Source: Daejeonella sp.
GTDB taxonomy: Bacteria > Bacteroidota > Bacteroidia > Sphingobacteriales > Sphingobacteriaceae
DNA length: 64,000 nt
NCBI RefSeq assembly: GCF_017495225.1
Contig: NZ_JAFEIG010000020.1
Location: 248,001 to 312,000, forward strand
Direction: 5' to 3'
The translations under genes and the position numbers were made by a program. A model generated the notes under the pieces. That model searched no databases, was not told the DNA's origin, and saw nothing but the letters and a program-made list of their open reading frames with translations. Shown here piece after piece: positions 53,776-62,574 of the stretch (position 1 is the first letter of the stretch; each line of letters opens with the position of its first letter).

Positions 53776-54987
53776 TTAAATCGAAGCCTTAGAAAGTTCT
53801 TCTTGAATCCTCCTAGCAACAATTTTATCTTCTCCTTTCTTAAGCATGAAAACGGTAATGTTTATTGAGTCTGGTCCAGTCATAACTTCTATTGAGGGAC
53901 TTCCATCTTGAAGGTTTTTAAGAAGATCCTTAGGAGTAATTTTAACTTTAGTTTGATCCCAAGAAATTTTCAGTGATGGGGTATGATTTGCCACTGGTGG
54001 AACAAAATTTTCAGTTATAACACCATTTACTTTACTAGCAGCATTTTTAATATTAGCCACTCTATCTTCCCACATTTTCCATTCAGCCACATGATCAGTA
54101 TTGATATACTTTTCAAGAGCCACATACATCCCAAGAATCTCTTCCTTATTTACTTTCATACCTCGACCGATATTTCCGCCACTTGGTGGAGCGCTTAATC
54201 TAGCAGCTGCAATAAGGTCTTTTCTTCCCATTAAAAGTCCGGCGCTTTGGGGTCCGCAAATAGCTTTTCCGCCAGATACACAAACTAGATCAAATCCAAG
54301 GTCGTTATACTTCCATAGATTTTCAACTGGAGGAACATCGGCAGCCATATCTATCATGGTTGGGACTTTATATTTTTTTCCAATAGCAACAAACTCTTCA
54401 TGTTTCACCAATCCCATTGGTCCGCTAGAATTCAAAAACCACATCATTGCAGTTTTGCTATTGATAGCTTTTTCCATTTCTTGTGCAGTTTCTACTTCAA
54501 CAATTGTAGCACCGGTATTGGTTAAAGCATGCACATAAGCCACATTATGCGTTTTTTGAACAATTATTTCAGTCTTTTCAAAAGATGAAAGATTAGGTAA
54601 AAGTCCGACCTTCTTACGATCCATACCAGTTAACACACCAGCTGTACCCAAAACTAAAGCTGACCAGCAGCCGGCAGTTACCATTGCAGATTCGGCATGA
54701 CACATTGCTGCAATTTTTTCACCCACTTTATCTTGAACTTCATTAATCATCACAAAGTGATTAGAAGCAGATTGAATGGTATCAACAACCTCATCATGCA
54801 TTAAAGATGCTGTCATGGTGGTATAAGTACCCGCTGCATTTATAAATGTTCTCAAACCAAGCTCTTTTATCACATCGCGTTTTGCAGAAGTGTTTTTTGC
54901 AAAAGATTGAAAAGGGATACCTGTTCCGATTGCGGCACCTGCTACAGGAGCTACAGAAAGGTATTTTATAAGATCTCTACGTTTCAT
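53776..54987 (-). CDS. Exported SelA/DgaE-like PLP enzyme (probable amino-sugar-acid ammonia-lyase)
   Basis: 403 residues. The N-terminus MKRRDLIKYLSVAPVAGAA is a twin-arginine-like signal with cleavage near SFAK (about 30), so export of a folded, cofactor-loaded protein is predicted. The mature protein is fold-type I: Asp213 in MIDMAADVPP binds the pyridine nitrogen, Lys241 in SGGKAICGPQ forms the aldimine. This family (SelA-related; EF_0838 and DgaE types) includes D-glucosaminate-6-phosphate ammonia-lyase, not true selenocysteine synthase. It opens the operon with sialidase-like, kinase, aldolase and MFS genes. A substrate such as 2-amino-2-deoxy-aldonate, giving 2-keto-3-deoxy-aldonate and ammonia, is inferred from the neighbours. 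Confidence 0.82.
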   Translation of the reverse strand: MKRRDLIKYLSVAPVAGAAIGTGIPFQSFAKNTSAKRDVIKELGLRTFINAAGTYTTMTASLMHDEVVDTIQSASNHFVMINEVQDKVGEKIAAMCHAESAMVTAGCWSALVLGTAGVLTGMDRKKVGLLPNLSSFEKTEIIVQKTHNVAYVHALTNTGATIVEVETAQEMEKAINSKTAMMWFLNSSGPMGLVKHEEFVAIGKKYKVPTMIDMAADVPPVENLWKYNDLGFDLVCVSGGKAICGPQSAGLLMGRKDLIAAARLSAPPSGGNIGRGMKVNKEEILGMYVALEKYINTDHVAEWKMWEDRVANIKNAASKVNGVITENFVPPVANHTPSLKISWDQTKVKITPKDLLKNLQDGSPSIEVMTGPDSINITVFMLKKGEDKIVARRIQEELSKASI

Positions 54988-55016
54988 AATTGTCTTATTA
55001 AATTTTTATTTAAAAC

Positions 55017-55045
55017 GATAAGAGGAGATTCAATCTCCTCTTATC
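55017..55045 (-). terminator. Terminator between susCD and the catabolic operon
   Basis: GATAAGAGGAGATT / AATCTCCTCTTATC, a 14-bp perfect inverted repeat (1-nt nominal centre, so the real loop uses the inner pairs), followed on the minus strand by GTTTTAAAT. It should end or attenuate transcripts leaving susD before the PLP-enzyme gene. Confidence 0.75.
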
Positions 55046-55107
55046 ATATAATTAACTAAGATACCTAATACAAATGTTTTTAATAAACATTTTGGAAATA
55101 TAACATA

Positions 55108-56709
55108 TTAGTTACTTTGTCCAGTACCAGGACCCACATCCCACCACATTCTGCCTTGTAGAAGATCAATTTGCTCTTCAGAATAACTCTGACGCTTAAT
55201 TGCTTCATTATAATTTGCAGGATTAACGTTTCTCTCAGAAATTGGTAAAGAGAACCTCCTCCACATTTTTCCTGCTGTTACGTTACCTGGGTATGAAACC
55301 TTCTGACCAGAGGTATTGGTCCAGTTTGCATAATTAAACACCGGATATTTCGTACGTCGCCAGTTTGAGTAAACCTCATAATCATCACCAAGCATTGAAA
55401 CCCACTTTTGTGTAGAAATTGTTTCTAATTGTTGAGCAAAAGTTCCAGTCTCAGGATATGGATTAGCTAGAAGATAAGCATCCACTTGAGCGGTTGTAAT
55501 CACTCCAGAATGAGGAGCTACACTTGGCCATAAGGCCCATTGTGCCATAGCAGCACGAACCGCGTTTTCATAGGCTGCCTTTGCTGTTGAACCTACACTC
55601 CAACCTCTTGCTGCAGCTTCTGCAATAATTAAATAAGCCTCTGCTGGTCCCATAGTAATTATAGGAGAACCTCTATCAATGTACAGCAAAGATGGCTCAG
55701 AATATGTGTCAAAATCAGTTGGTCTTGTATTAAGACTACCATTTACCATACCACGTTGAGCAGCAGGTGTATTATTAGGTGTATATGTTGCTCCTGCTGG
55801 CACCCAAACTACAGATAGAACTGGTAATCGTGGATCCGAAGTGTTTTTTAAATGATCAATAAATTTACCTGACCATTTACTTCCCTCAATATTATCACCA
55901 CCAGGACTTGTAAAGTCGCCATTTATGTAGGTGTTAACCCGAGGGTTCATTTGACCGGTAACATTTGCATATTTAAGGTAAGCAATATCATTAAATGAGG
56001 TCATTACACCACCAGTGACAGCTTTTTCAACCCAAGCTTTAGCTGTTAGAGGCTCCACATCTGATAAACGCATACCCAAACGAAGCATCAAGGTATAACC
56101 AAATTTCTTCCATTTAGCTACATCACCTTTAAAATATGGATCTGCATTACCAAAAATGTTTGCCTTAGATACATCCATCGACTTTAAAGCTGTTTCAAGT
56201 TCTGTAAGCATGTCGGTATAGATACTTTTTTGAGTATCATATTTAGGCTTTAGATTATCTAAACCTTTCATTGCGTCTTTATAAGGCAAATCACCCATCA
56301 AATCTGTTTGTTGGTGAAATGCTAAAATCCTTAATATTTCAACCGCAGCACGTTTATTTACATTTTCAGGTCCCTGAATCTCTTTATTTAATTGAAGTAA
56401 ACGATTCCACTGCCCAGTGTAAACATTAAAATTACCGGCCGTACCATTGAAATTATAAAATTTATCGCCAGTAGCTGGGACTTCCTTGTAAGAGGAAAAA
56501 TATTGTAATCCTTGGCCTAAAGCTCTGTAATTTTCACCCGGACCGCTAGCTAATACAGCAGCGGTGAAGGAATATTCAGGAATTACATATTCAATTGCGT
56601 TAGGATTCTTGTTTAAATCAGTAAGCTTCTCGGTATTACACGATTGCATAGTTGAAAATACAAGAACAGCTCCAGCCGCATATATCATTTTTATGAATGT
56701 CTTTTTCAT
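55108..56709 (-). CDS. SusD/RagB-family lipoprotein of the amino-sugar-acid locus
   Basis: 533 residues, lipobox TMQSC with Cys24. SusD-like 2 group with FHQQTDLMGDLPYKDAMKG, YTLMLRLGMRLSDVEP and TISTQKWVSMLGDDYEVYSNWRRTKYP, the same landmarks as the SusD at 44053. It should recognise the substrate of the adjacent SusC at the cell surface. It follows that gene by 17 bp and precedes a terminator. No glycoside hydrolase of known polysaccharide class lies in the locus apart from the sialidase-fold protein. Confidence 0.93.
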   Translation of the reverse strand: MKKTFIKMIYAAGAVLVFSTMQSCNTEKLTDLNKNPNAIEYVIPEYSFTAAVLASGPGENYRALGQGLQYFSSYKEVPATGDKFYNFNGTAGNFNVYTGQWNRLLQLNKEIQGPENVNKRAAVEILRILAFHQQTDLMGDLPYKDAMKGLDNLKPKYDTQKSIYTDMLTELETALKSMDVSKANIFGNADPYFKGDVAKWKKFGYTLMLRLGMRLSDVEPLTAKAWVEKAVTGGVMTSFNDIAYLKYANVTGQMNPRVNTYINGDFTSPGGDNIEGSKWSGKFIDHLKNTSDPRLPVLSVVWVPAGATYTPNNTPAAQRGMVNGSLNTRPTDFDTYSEPSLLYIDRGSPIITMGPAEAYLIIAEAAARGWSVGSTAKAAYENAVRAAMAQWALWPSVAPHSGVITTAQVDAYLLANPYPETGTFAQQLETISTQKWVSMLGDDYEVYSNWRRTKYPVFNYANWTNTSGQKVSYPGNVTAGKMWRRFSLPISERNVNPANYNEAIKRQSYSEEQIDLLQGRMWWDVGPGTGQSN

Positions 56710-56726
56710 GTTCTTAGATTTAAATA

Positions 56727-59700
56727 TTAGAATCTTAAATTCAGGTTAAAGCCAATATTTCTAGTTCTAGGAAAAGCCACACCCTGACTTCCCTGGGCAT
56801 TACCAACAGTTTCCTGCATTTCAGGATCAATACCTGCTTCTTTAGTTCTTTTATCTTGGTACAAGATTGCCAAGTTAAAACCAGTGATACCCACAGAGGC
56901 AGACTGTACTTTCATGAATTTAAGTGCACTTACGGGAATATTATATTTCAATACAGCACGGCGCAATTTGATGAAATCAGTCTTGTAAACCCACATGCCT
57001 GGATATGCACTACCAAAGTTATTGTAATAGGTATCAAGATCCACAACGTTCCATAACTTGGTATATGGAGCTCCAGTAGCTGTAACACCAGTAACAGTTA
57101 AACCGCTCTCTCTTCCAGGAAGTGTCTGAGGGGTATGACCAAATCGGGTAGCGTATTGAATTAAGTTACTATAACCAACTGCTCCAAATTTAGAATCAAG
57201 ATCAATTGTTAAACTAAAGCGCTTGTATCGTAAATTATTACTTAATCCGAGTAAATAAGGTGGATTTCCAACACCTAAATCACGTAATTCCTGAACTTCA
57301 TAACCTGTAGCTGAATTATAAACCTTATTTCCGTTTGCATCCAATTTCATAACATTGGCTCTAACTGTTGAATAAGGTAATCCAACTGCATTAATCATTT
57401 GAGGACCACCAATACCATTTCCTAAAGTTAAAACATCGATTCCTTCTGCCAATTCAAGGATTTTACTTATATTATAGCTAAAATTATAACTTACATCCCA
57501 TGAAAATTTATCATTTTTAATTGGAGAACCTGTTAAACTTATCTCCCATCCTTTATTTGATACTAAGCCGAGATTTCTTCTACCTGCTGCAAAACCTGTG
57601 GCTCCTGAAATAGGTGGAGAAAGAATATCGTTTCTAGTTCTTCTTGAATAATAGTTTACATCCAAACCAATACGACTATTCAGCATTTGTACCTCAAAAC
57701 CCCCTTCAATTGTTTCAACGGTAACCGGACGAATATTTGGGTTATTCAAAACATTAGGATTGGTTAATGTTGGTAATCCATAAGCATTAACTGTACTCAC
57801 AGCATAGGTTTGATTAATACTCCCTGCATTTACCGTTGCGCTACCAACTTCAGCCCATGAAGACCTTAATTTAGCATAGTCAATAAACTTAGGCATTTTT
57901 ACTACCTCAGATAAGATAAAACTTGCTCCCACCGATGGATAGAAAATTGAGTTAAACCCTGGATTAAGTACAGAAAACCAATCCTGACGCCCCGTTACTG
58001 TTAAATAAAAGAGGTTATTATAGTCAATGTTTGCTTCTCCAAAAACAGAATTTGTACCAAAGGAAGCTTGTGAAGCGTTTACTAGATCTCTGTTCACTAA
58101 ATTGGTAATACTATAAAAATCAGGAACAACCCACTGGTTACCATTGGCTGTACTACCTTTTGCGAAATCTCTTTCACTTTGTACACCCCCTAAAATATTC
58201 ACACCAACTTTGTCTTTCAAAAATCTTTCATTATAATTAACTATTCCTTGAAAGTTTGTTTTATCTTCTTGCTGCGTACCTGATTGGAAATAACCAAGTG
58301 GAGTAAAGTTATTGGTATTTGGTACATACAATTGATCTGTACTGTAATTGAAATCACGTGCCACAGTACCTTTTACAAATAAATTAGGCAAAATATTGGC
58401 CTGAACACTAGCGCGACCAATTAAACGCTGACGAGCATCCTCATTACCAATTTGATATGCAACATAATATGGATTAAAAGCAACAGGCACAGGATTCCAA
58501 GGCAATTCTCTTCCCGTTGCAACATTAATACCTGGTCTAGATGGGTCAGTACCCGCCATGTACCTAACATCTACAGTATTTGCGGCAAGATAAACAGGCC
58601 ATGCTGAGTTAAAATCTGCATATCCAACACCTGGTCTATTTTTGCCTTCTATTAAATTATATTGAACACTTGATTCAATGGTTAAAAAATCATTTTTACC
58701 CATTTTACCAGAGATATTCAGATTAGCTGTTTTTCTTTTATAATTAGAATTTGGCTGCTGATCTTGTGCACGCAAATCACTAACAGATAATCTAGTTTTC
58801 AATTTCTCACTTCCAGCACTAAATGCCACTGTATTGGTTAAATTCTGGCTTACTTCATAAAAGTTTTTAATGTTATCCTTTACTTTAAATGGCGAATAAG
58901 GTCGCATAACTCCGTCAAATTGCATAACCAATGACCCATCCATTTTAGCGCCATAAGATAAACGACCTGAGCTTAATGCTGCCGCTGCTGTTGCAGGCTT
59001 TACACCATCATTACCTTGTCCGTAAACATATTGATAATTTGGAAAAACTGATGGAGTGCCAAAATTGGCATCGGAAGTAACTTCAACTCCAACACCTTTT
59101 TGTGCAGATCCCTTCTTAGTTGTAATCAATATTACACCATTTGCAGCCTGACTACCGTAAAGAGCGGCAGCAGCACCACCTTTCAAAACTGAAATTGTAG
59201 CGATATCGTCAGGGTTAATGCTGGAAATACCATCACCACGGTCGGCATTCAAGCCTTCGGTTTGAGTTACCGGACCTCTATTATTATTGTTGATTGGCAT
59301 ACCATCAACAACATATAAAGGCTGCTGATTTCCATTCAAAGAGGTATTACCACGAATAATAACGCGACTTGAACCACCAGCACCAGAATTAGCTTGCGTA
59401 GCATCAACACCGGCAATTTTCCCTGTAAGTGAATTAGCAATGTTATTTTGACGTGATTCAGTAAACTCCTCACCTCGAACCTCTTGAACAGCATATCCTA
59501 ATCCTCTTTTAGCTTTGGTTACACCAAATGCGGTAACAACAACTTCACTCAATGCCTGACGATCTTCGAGCATGGTCACATTAATTATTGCTCTTCCATT
59601 AACCGCAACCTCTTGGGTTATATAGCCAATATAAGTAAATACAAGTGTTGCATTCTCAGGAGCACTGAGTGTGAAATTACCATTTACATCGGTAGAAGCA

Positions 59701-60305
59701 CCCATTTCCGAACCTTTTACACGAACACTCACACCAATTAAAGCTTCTCCTCCAGCATCAATTACCTTTCCACGAATATCAACTCGACGTTGTTCAATGG
59801 TGAAATTAGATACAATACCCAATGAACCAGCAGAGGCAATTTTATTCAAATCGCGATTCGAATTCATTAAGGAAAAACCGGAACCTTGCTCCATAAAGCG
59901 CTCATCCTTTCTCTTTAAAATAATTGTATTCTCAGTAATAGTATAAGTAAGAGGTTGACTTTTAAAAACCTGCTCCAATACTACTTCTAAAGAAGAATTT
60001 TTCGCTTTAACGGTTACGGGATTCGTATTCTTTAGTAATCTGGTATTATAAAGAAAATCATAACCAGTTTGCTTTCGAATTTCTGTGAAAACTTTATCTA
60101 AATGAACATTTGTTTCATTCAGCGTAACATTTTGAGAGAAGCCATTTGCACTTACTTGCATCAGACTTACTAAAATGAAAATAGTGGTAAGTTTCATAAT
60201 TTTTAACGTTTTTTTTGAGACTAGAGTAAAAAGTCTCATTTCAGGATAATTCCTAAAACTGGTAATGCAGAGGGACCTGCATTCACTTAGTAAAACATTT
60301 TTCAT
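56727..60305 (-). CDS. SusC-family TonB-dependent transducer with STN domain
   Basis: 1192 residues. After a long leader with signal peptide (ending VSANGFSQ, about residue 58) comes an STN signalling domain (about 60-125: VFTEIRKQTGYDFLYNTRLL), a carboxypeptidase-regulatory-like domain (GKVIDAGGEALIGVSVRVKG), the plug (LTGKIAGVDATQ and VIIRGNTSLNGNQQP) and the beta-barrel ending LNLRF. The STN domain contacts FecR, so ligand uptake should switch on the sigma factor encoded upstream. The extended leader before the signal core is common in Pedobacter-like SusC proteins, so I keep ATG 60305. Confidence 0.94.
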   Translation of the reverse strand: MKNVLLSECRSLCITSFRNYPEMRLFTLVSKKTLKIMKLTTIFILVSLMQVSANGFSQNVTLNETNVHLDKVFTEIRKQTGYDFLYNTRLLKNTNPVTVKAKNSSLEVVLEQVFKSQPLTYTITENTIILKRKDERFMEQGSGFSLMNSNRDLNKIASAGSLGIVSNFTIEQRRVDIRGKVIDAGGEALIGVSVRVKGSEMGASTDVNGNFTLSAPENATLVFTYIGYITQEVAVNGRAIINVTMLEDRQALSEVVVTAFGVTKAKRGLGYAVQEVRGEEFTESRQNNIANSLTGKIAGVDATQANSGAGGSSRVIIRGNTSLNGNQQPLYVVDGMPINNNNRGPVTQTEGLNADRGDGISSINPDDIATISVLKGGAAAALYGSQAANGVILITTKKGSAQKGVGVEVTSDANFGTPSVFPNYQYVYGQGNDGVKPATAAAALSSGRLSYGAKMDGSLVMQFDGVMRPYSPFKVKDNIKNFYEVSQNLTNTVAFSAGSEKLKTRLSVSDLRAQDQQPNSNYKRKTANLNISGKMGKNDFLTIESSVQYNLIEGKNRPGVGYADFNSAWPVYLAANTVDVRYMAGTDPSRPGINVATGRELPWNPVPVAFNPYYVAYQIGNEDARQRLIGRASVQANILPNLFVKGTVARDFNYSTDQLYVPNTNNFTPLGYFQSGTQQEDKTNFQGIVNYNERFLKDKVGVNILGGVQSERDFAKGSTANGNQWVVPDFYSITNLVNRDLVNASQASFGTNSVFGEANIDYNNLFYLTVTGRQDWFSVLNPGFNSIFYPSVGASFILSEVVKMPKFIDYAKLRSSWAEVGSATVNAGSINQTYAVSTVNAYGLPTLTNPNVLNNPNIRPVTVETIEGGFEVQMLNSRIGLDVNYYSRRTRNDILSPPISGATGFAAGRRNLGLVSNKGWEISLTGSPIKNDKFSWDVSYNFSYNISKILELAEGIDVLTLGNGIGGPQMINAVGLPYSTVRANVMKLDANGNKVYNSATGYEVQELRDLGVGNPPYLLGLSNNLRYKRFSLTIDLDSKFGAVGYSNLIQYATRFGHTPQTLPGRESGLTVTGVTATGAPYTKLWNVVDLDTYYNNFGSAYPGMWVYKTDFIKLRRAVLKYNIPVSALKFMKVQSASVGITGFNLAILYQDKRTKEAGIDPEMQETVGNAQGSQGVAFPRTRNIGFNLNLRF

Positions 60306-60312
60306 ACTTTTG
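60305..60312 (+). promoter_or_regulatory. Candidate -7 box of antisense RNA
   Basis: TACTTTTG, an exact TAnnTTTG match on the plus strand, overlapping the first base of the susC start codon. A transcript would start near 60317 and run into the terminator at 60390-60421. No clear -33 box. Confidence 0.4.
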
Positions 60313-60316
60313 CATT

Positions 60317-60421
60317 TTAAATTTTGTTATGGTTGATTAATTAAAATTTCGTGCTTACGGAATTTTTGAAGGATTAACCAGAAATTATTCCGTCTTGGAG
60401 GGCAATCCAAGGCGGTTTTTT
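60317..60421 (+). ncRNA. Candidate cis-antisense sRNA of the susC leader
   Basis: About 105 nt on the plus strand, opposite the susC leader. It has two stem-loops. The first is AAAATTTCGT (60343-60352) with ACGGAATTTT (60357-60366) and loop GCTT. The second is CCGTCTTGGA (60390-60399) with TCCAAGGCGG (60406-60415) and then T6. Each stem has a single U-G pair in plus-strand RNA that becomes an A-C mismatch in minus-strand RNA, so the plus strand is the better-folding one. Position and size resemble the DonS-type antisense RNAs of Bacteroides PULs. Expression is not shown. Confidence 0.5.
60390..60421 (+). terminator. Plus-strand terminator in the fecR-susC gap
   Basis: 10-bp hairpin CCGTCTTGGA / TCCAAGGCGG with a 6-nt loop and six T residues after it on the plus strand. 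No plus-strand gene precedes it, which points to a short antisense transcript. Confidence 0.7.
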
Positions 60422-60483
60422 CATTTTAATCCCTACTGATTTTTAACTACTATCATTCTTTTTCATATTATTAGATTTAGGAT

Positions 60484-61668
60484 TTATTGTATCGTTTTTA
60501 CTTTAATTTTCTTTCCCTTTACTGTGAATTTAACACCCCCACTCTGTTCCAAAATTTTTAACACAGCCGAAATATTAACGTCATTTGATATAAAACCAGT
60601 AAATTCATCTGTAGGCATATTACCCTCATAAATGAGCTCTACATCATACCAACGCTCTACTTCTCGCATAATTTCCTTTATAGGTGTATTTTTAAATTTG
60701 AAATAACCATTCTTCCAAGCTATCGCTTTTTCTGTATCTGCATTTTCAATTCTAATTCCAGATTGCTTAGTATTGGTTAAAGATTGTTCTCCAGGCTTAA
60801 GCATTTTAGTCTTTCCTAAAACATCTGATGTTGATTTAAGAATCACTCGCACACTTCCTTCTAATAAGGTAGTTTTAGTAAAATCCTCATCATCATAAGA
60901 GTTAATATTAAAATGGGTACCTAGAACTTCAACAATCTGCCCATTACTTATTACACGAAATGGCACTTTTTTATTTGAAGCAATCTCAAAATAGGCCTCT
61001 CCACTTAATGTAACCTTTCTTTCCTTACCCGTAAATGTTGTAGGATAACTTAATGTGGATGCCGAATTAAGCCATACTTTACTTCCATCTGGTAATCGGA
61101 CTTGAAATTTACCCCCTTTAGGAGTTTGAATGGTATTTGTTACTGACTGACTCAATAAATCCCTGTTTTTCGATTCGATGTTTCTTTCATAAACAATTTC
61201 ACCATTATCTGTTTTGGTGATTGCTATATTTCCCTGACTTGCCAATAATCCATTTGCTGCATCATCCAAACTAATCCTAGAACCATCTGCTAAAGTCAGA
61301 ACAGCCTTATTGTTTCCAGGAAGAATATCGTTTTTAACATTTAGCTCTGCAAATTGTTCTACTTGAGGTAAAGTTCTATTAGAGTAAAAGTACAAACCAA
61401 CAGATAATGCTACCATGATCATCGCAGCAATTGAAAATGATTTCATGTGAAAAAGTCTGAATGATGACCCATTTTCAACTTCAACATTTATATTCTCAGA
61501 AATTTTATTGAAAATTTTATGTTTTAATTCCTTCATATCAGGAAGCTCTTCATTTTTATTAGAAGGCTTAAAGCTTCCATAAAAATTAAGCAAACGCTGT
61601 TCCTCTTCCTTAGAAGCCTCCCCTGCAATATATTTATCTAATAATTTGTAAAAACTTTCCTTGTCCAA
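60484..61668 (-). CDS. FecR-family anti-sigma factor
   Basis: 394 residues. Residues 1-70 form the cytoplasmic anti-sigma region (YKLLDKYIAGEASKEEEQRLLNFY); one transmembrane helix lies at about 76-95; the periplasmic FecR domain is at about 177-250 (LPDGSKVWLNSASTLSYP and GEAYFEIASNKKVPFRV). The C-terminal STN-like DUF4974 domain is at about 315-394 (FKNTPIKEIMREVERWYDVELIYEG). It holds the sigma factor inactive until the STN domain of the SusC transducer signals. It lies between the sigma gene (167 bp) and susC (178 bp). Confidence 0.94.
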   Translation of the reverse strand: MDKESFYKLLDKYIAGEASKEEEQRLLNFYGSFKPSNKNEELPDMKELKHKIFNKISENINVEVENGSSFRLFHMKSFSIAAMIMVALSVGLYFYSNRTLPQVEQFAELNVKNDILPGNNKAVLTLADGSRISLDDAANGLLASQGNIAITKTDNGEIVYERNIESKNRDLLSQSVTNTIQTPKGGKFQVRLPDGSKVWLNSASTLSYPTTFTGKERKVTLSGEAYFEIASNKKVPFRVISNGQIVEVLGTHFNINSYDDEDFTKTTLLEGSVRVILKSTSDVLGKTKMLKPGEQSLTNTKQSGIRIENADTEKAIAWKNGYFKFKNTPIKEIMREVERWYDVELIYEGNMPTDEFTGFISNDVNISAVLKILEQSGGVKFTVKGKKIKVKTIQ

Positions 61669-61835
61669 AATAATCCGATTTGTATATAAGAGTTAAAAAC
61701 TACTAAATACCCCTAGTCCCAAATAAAAAAATATTATTATTTTTTAGGTAGTATTTAATTATAAGGATACTATTTTATAGAAAGGATTAGAAAAAGCGTC
61801 AAATACTATTGATATTCCGAATAAAAAATCGTATA

Positions 61836-62381
61836 TTAAAACAAGCCTAAGGAAGTCCTTAATTGACGTAAAGCTTTATTCAGGTGATTTTCCACAGTTT
61901 TAGTTGAAATATCTAACTGATTTGCAATTTCTTTATGTGAAAGCTGTTCCTCGCGACTCATTTTATAAACCACTTTACATTTTGCGGATAATTTATCTAC
62001 AATAGAATTAATCTGAGATAATAATTCCTTGTATTCAATATTGCCATATTCTGAAGGCGTTTCCAAACGCTCATGAACCTGGTCGAATATACTTTCTCTT
62101 ACAGAACCTAAACGAACCTGTCTGTAAACTTCATATCGAGTAGAAGCAAAAAGATAAGCTTTTAGGGAAACTCTTATCTCAATTTGCTCGCGCTTATTCC
62201 ATAAATTGATAAAAATATCTTGAATAACATCTTCACAAGCCTGCTGATCTTGCAACATATTAAATGCAGACGTGAATAGTTGATTCCAATATTTATCATA
62301 AATGAGCTTCAATGCAAAATCATCCCCAGACCGAAGTCGGTTCATTAATTCTACATCCTCAATTTTTATTTGTTCACTCAT
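61836..62381 (-). CDS. ECF sigma factor of the PUL-like locus
   Basis: 181 residues, Bacteroidota-type ECF sigma factor paired with FecR. Region 2: DQQACEDVIQDIFINLWNKREQIEI; region 4 helix-turn-helix: MSREEQLSHKEIANQLDISTKTVENHLNKALRQLR (given for position, about 140-172). It should drive the following susC-susD genes when released by FecR. It is divergent from the amidohydrolase gene, with 193 bp between them. Confidence 0.94.
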   Translation of the reverse strand: MSEQIKIEDVELMNRLRSGDDFALKLIYDKYWNQLFTSAFNMLQDQQACEDVIQDIFINLWNKREQIEIRVSLKAYLFASTRYEVYRQVRLGSVRESIFDQVHERLETPSEYGNIEYKELLSQINSIVDKLSAKCKVVYKMSREEQLSHKEIANQLDISTKTVENHLNKALRQLRTSLGLF

Positions 62382-62462
62382 TTTATAATAAACTTAGAAA
62401 AAGGAAAATGAAATTCAAAATATGTTTATAAAAAAAATGATATTTATTTTACAAAAGTGCAC

Positions 62463-62549
62463 ATGAACAAAACATCCAAAATATGTTTGAATGCACTAGG
62501 GGTGATGGCGTTTTTTTTACTCATACTAATATACAATGTATTAAAATAA
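62463..62549 (+). CDS. Possible 28-residue membrane peptide
   Basis: Frame of 28 residues between the divergent sigma and amidohydrolase genes: basic start MNKTSKICLN, then one hydrophobic helix (ALGVMAFFLLILIYNVL) and a final Lys. The stretch is more G+C-rich than its flanks. It ends 25 bp before the amidohydrolase ATG. It could be a small membrane peptide or a chance frame; a TAnnTTTG box lies inside it. Confidence 0.25.
   Translation: MNKTSKICLNALGVMAFFLLILIYNVLK
62482..62489 (+). promoter_or_regulatory. Candidate -7 box of amidohydrolase gene
   Basis: TATGTTTG, an exact TAnnTTTG match 85 bp before the ATG at 62575. It is part of a 12-base direct repeat CAAAATATGTTT also found at 62416-62427. 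If this is the promoter, the 28-residue frame starting at 62463 would not be on this message. Confidence 0.35.
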
Positions 62550-62574
62550 GGTAATTCACTAAATAAAAAACAAA

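Noticed and set aside
54101..54538. 145-residue plus-strand frame inside the PLP-enzyme gene
   Set aside because: Antisense to a well-supported enzyme; composition is that of a shadow frame, with no promoter or known domain.
53776..54987. Selenocysteine synthase (SelA) function
   Set aside because: Export signal, context with KDPG-type aldolase and kinase, and absence of selB or tRNA-Sec argue for the DgaE-like branch.
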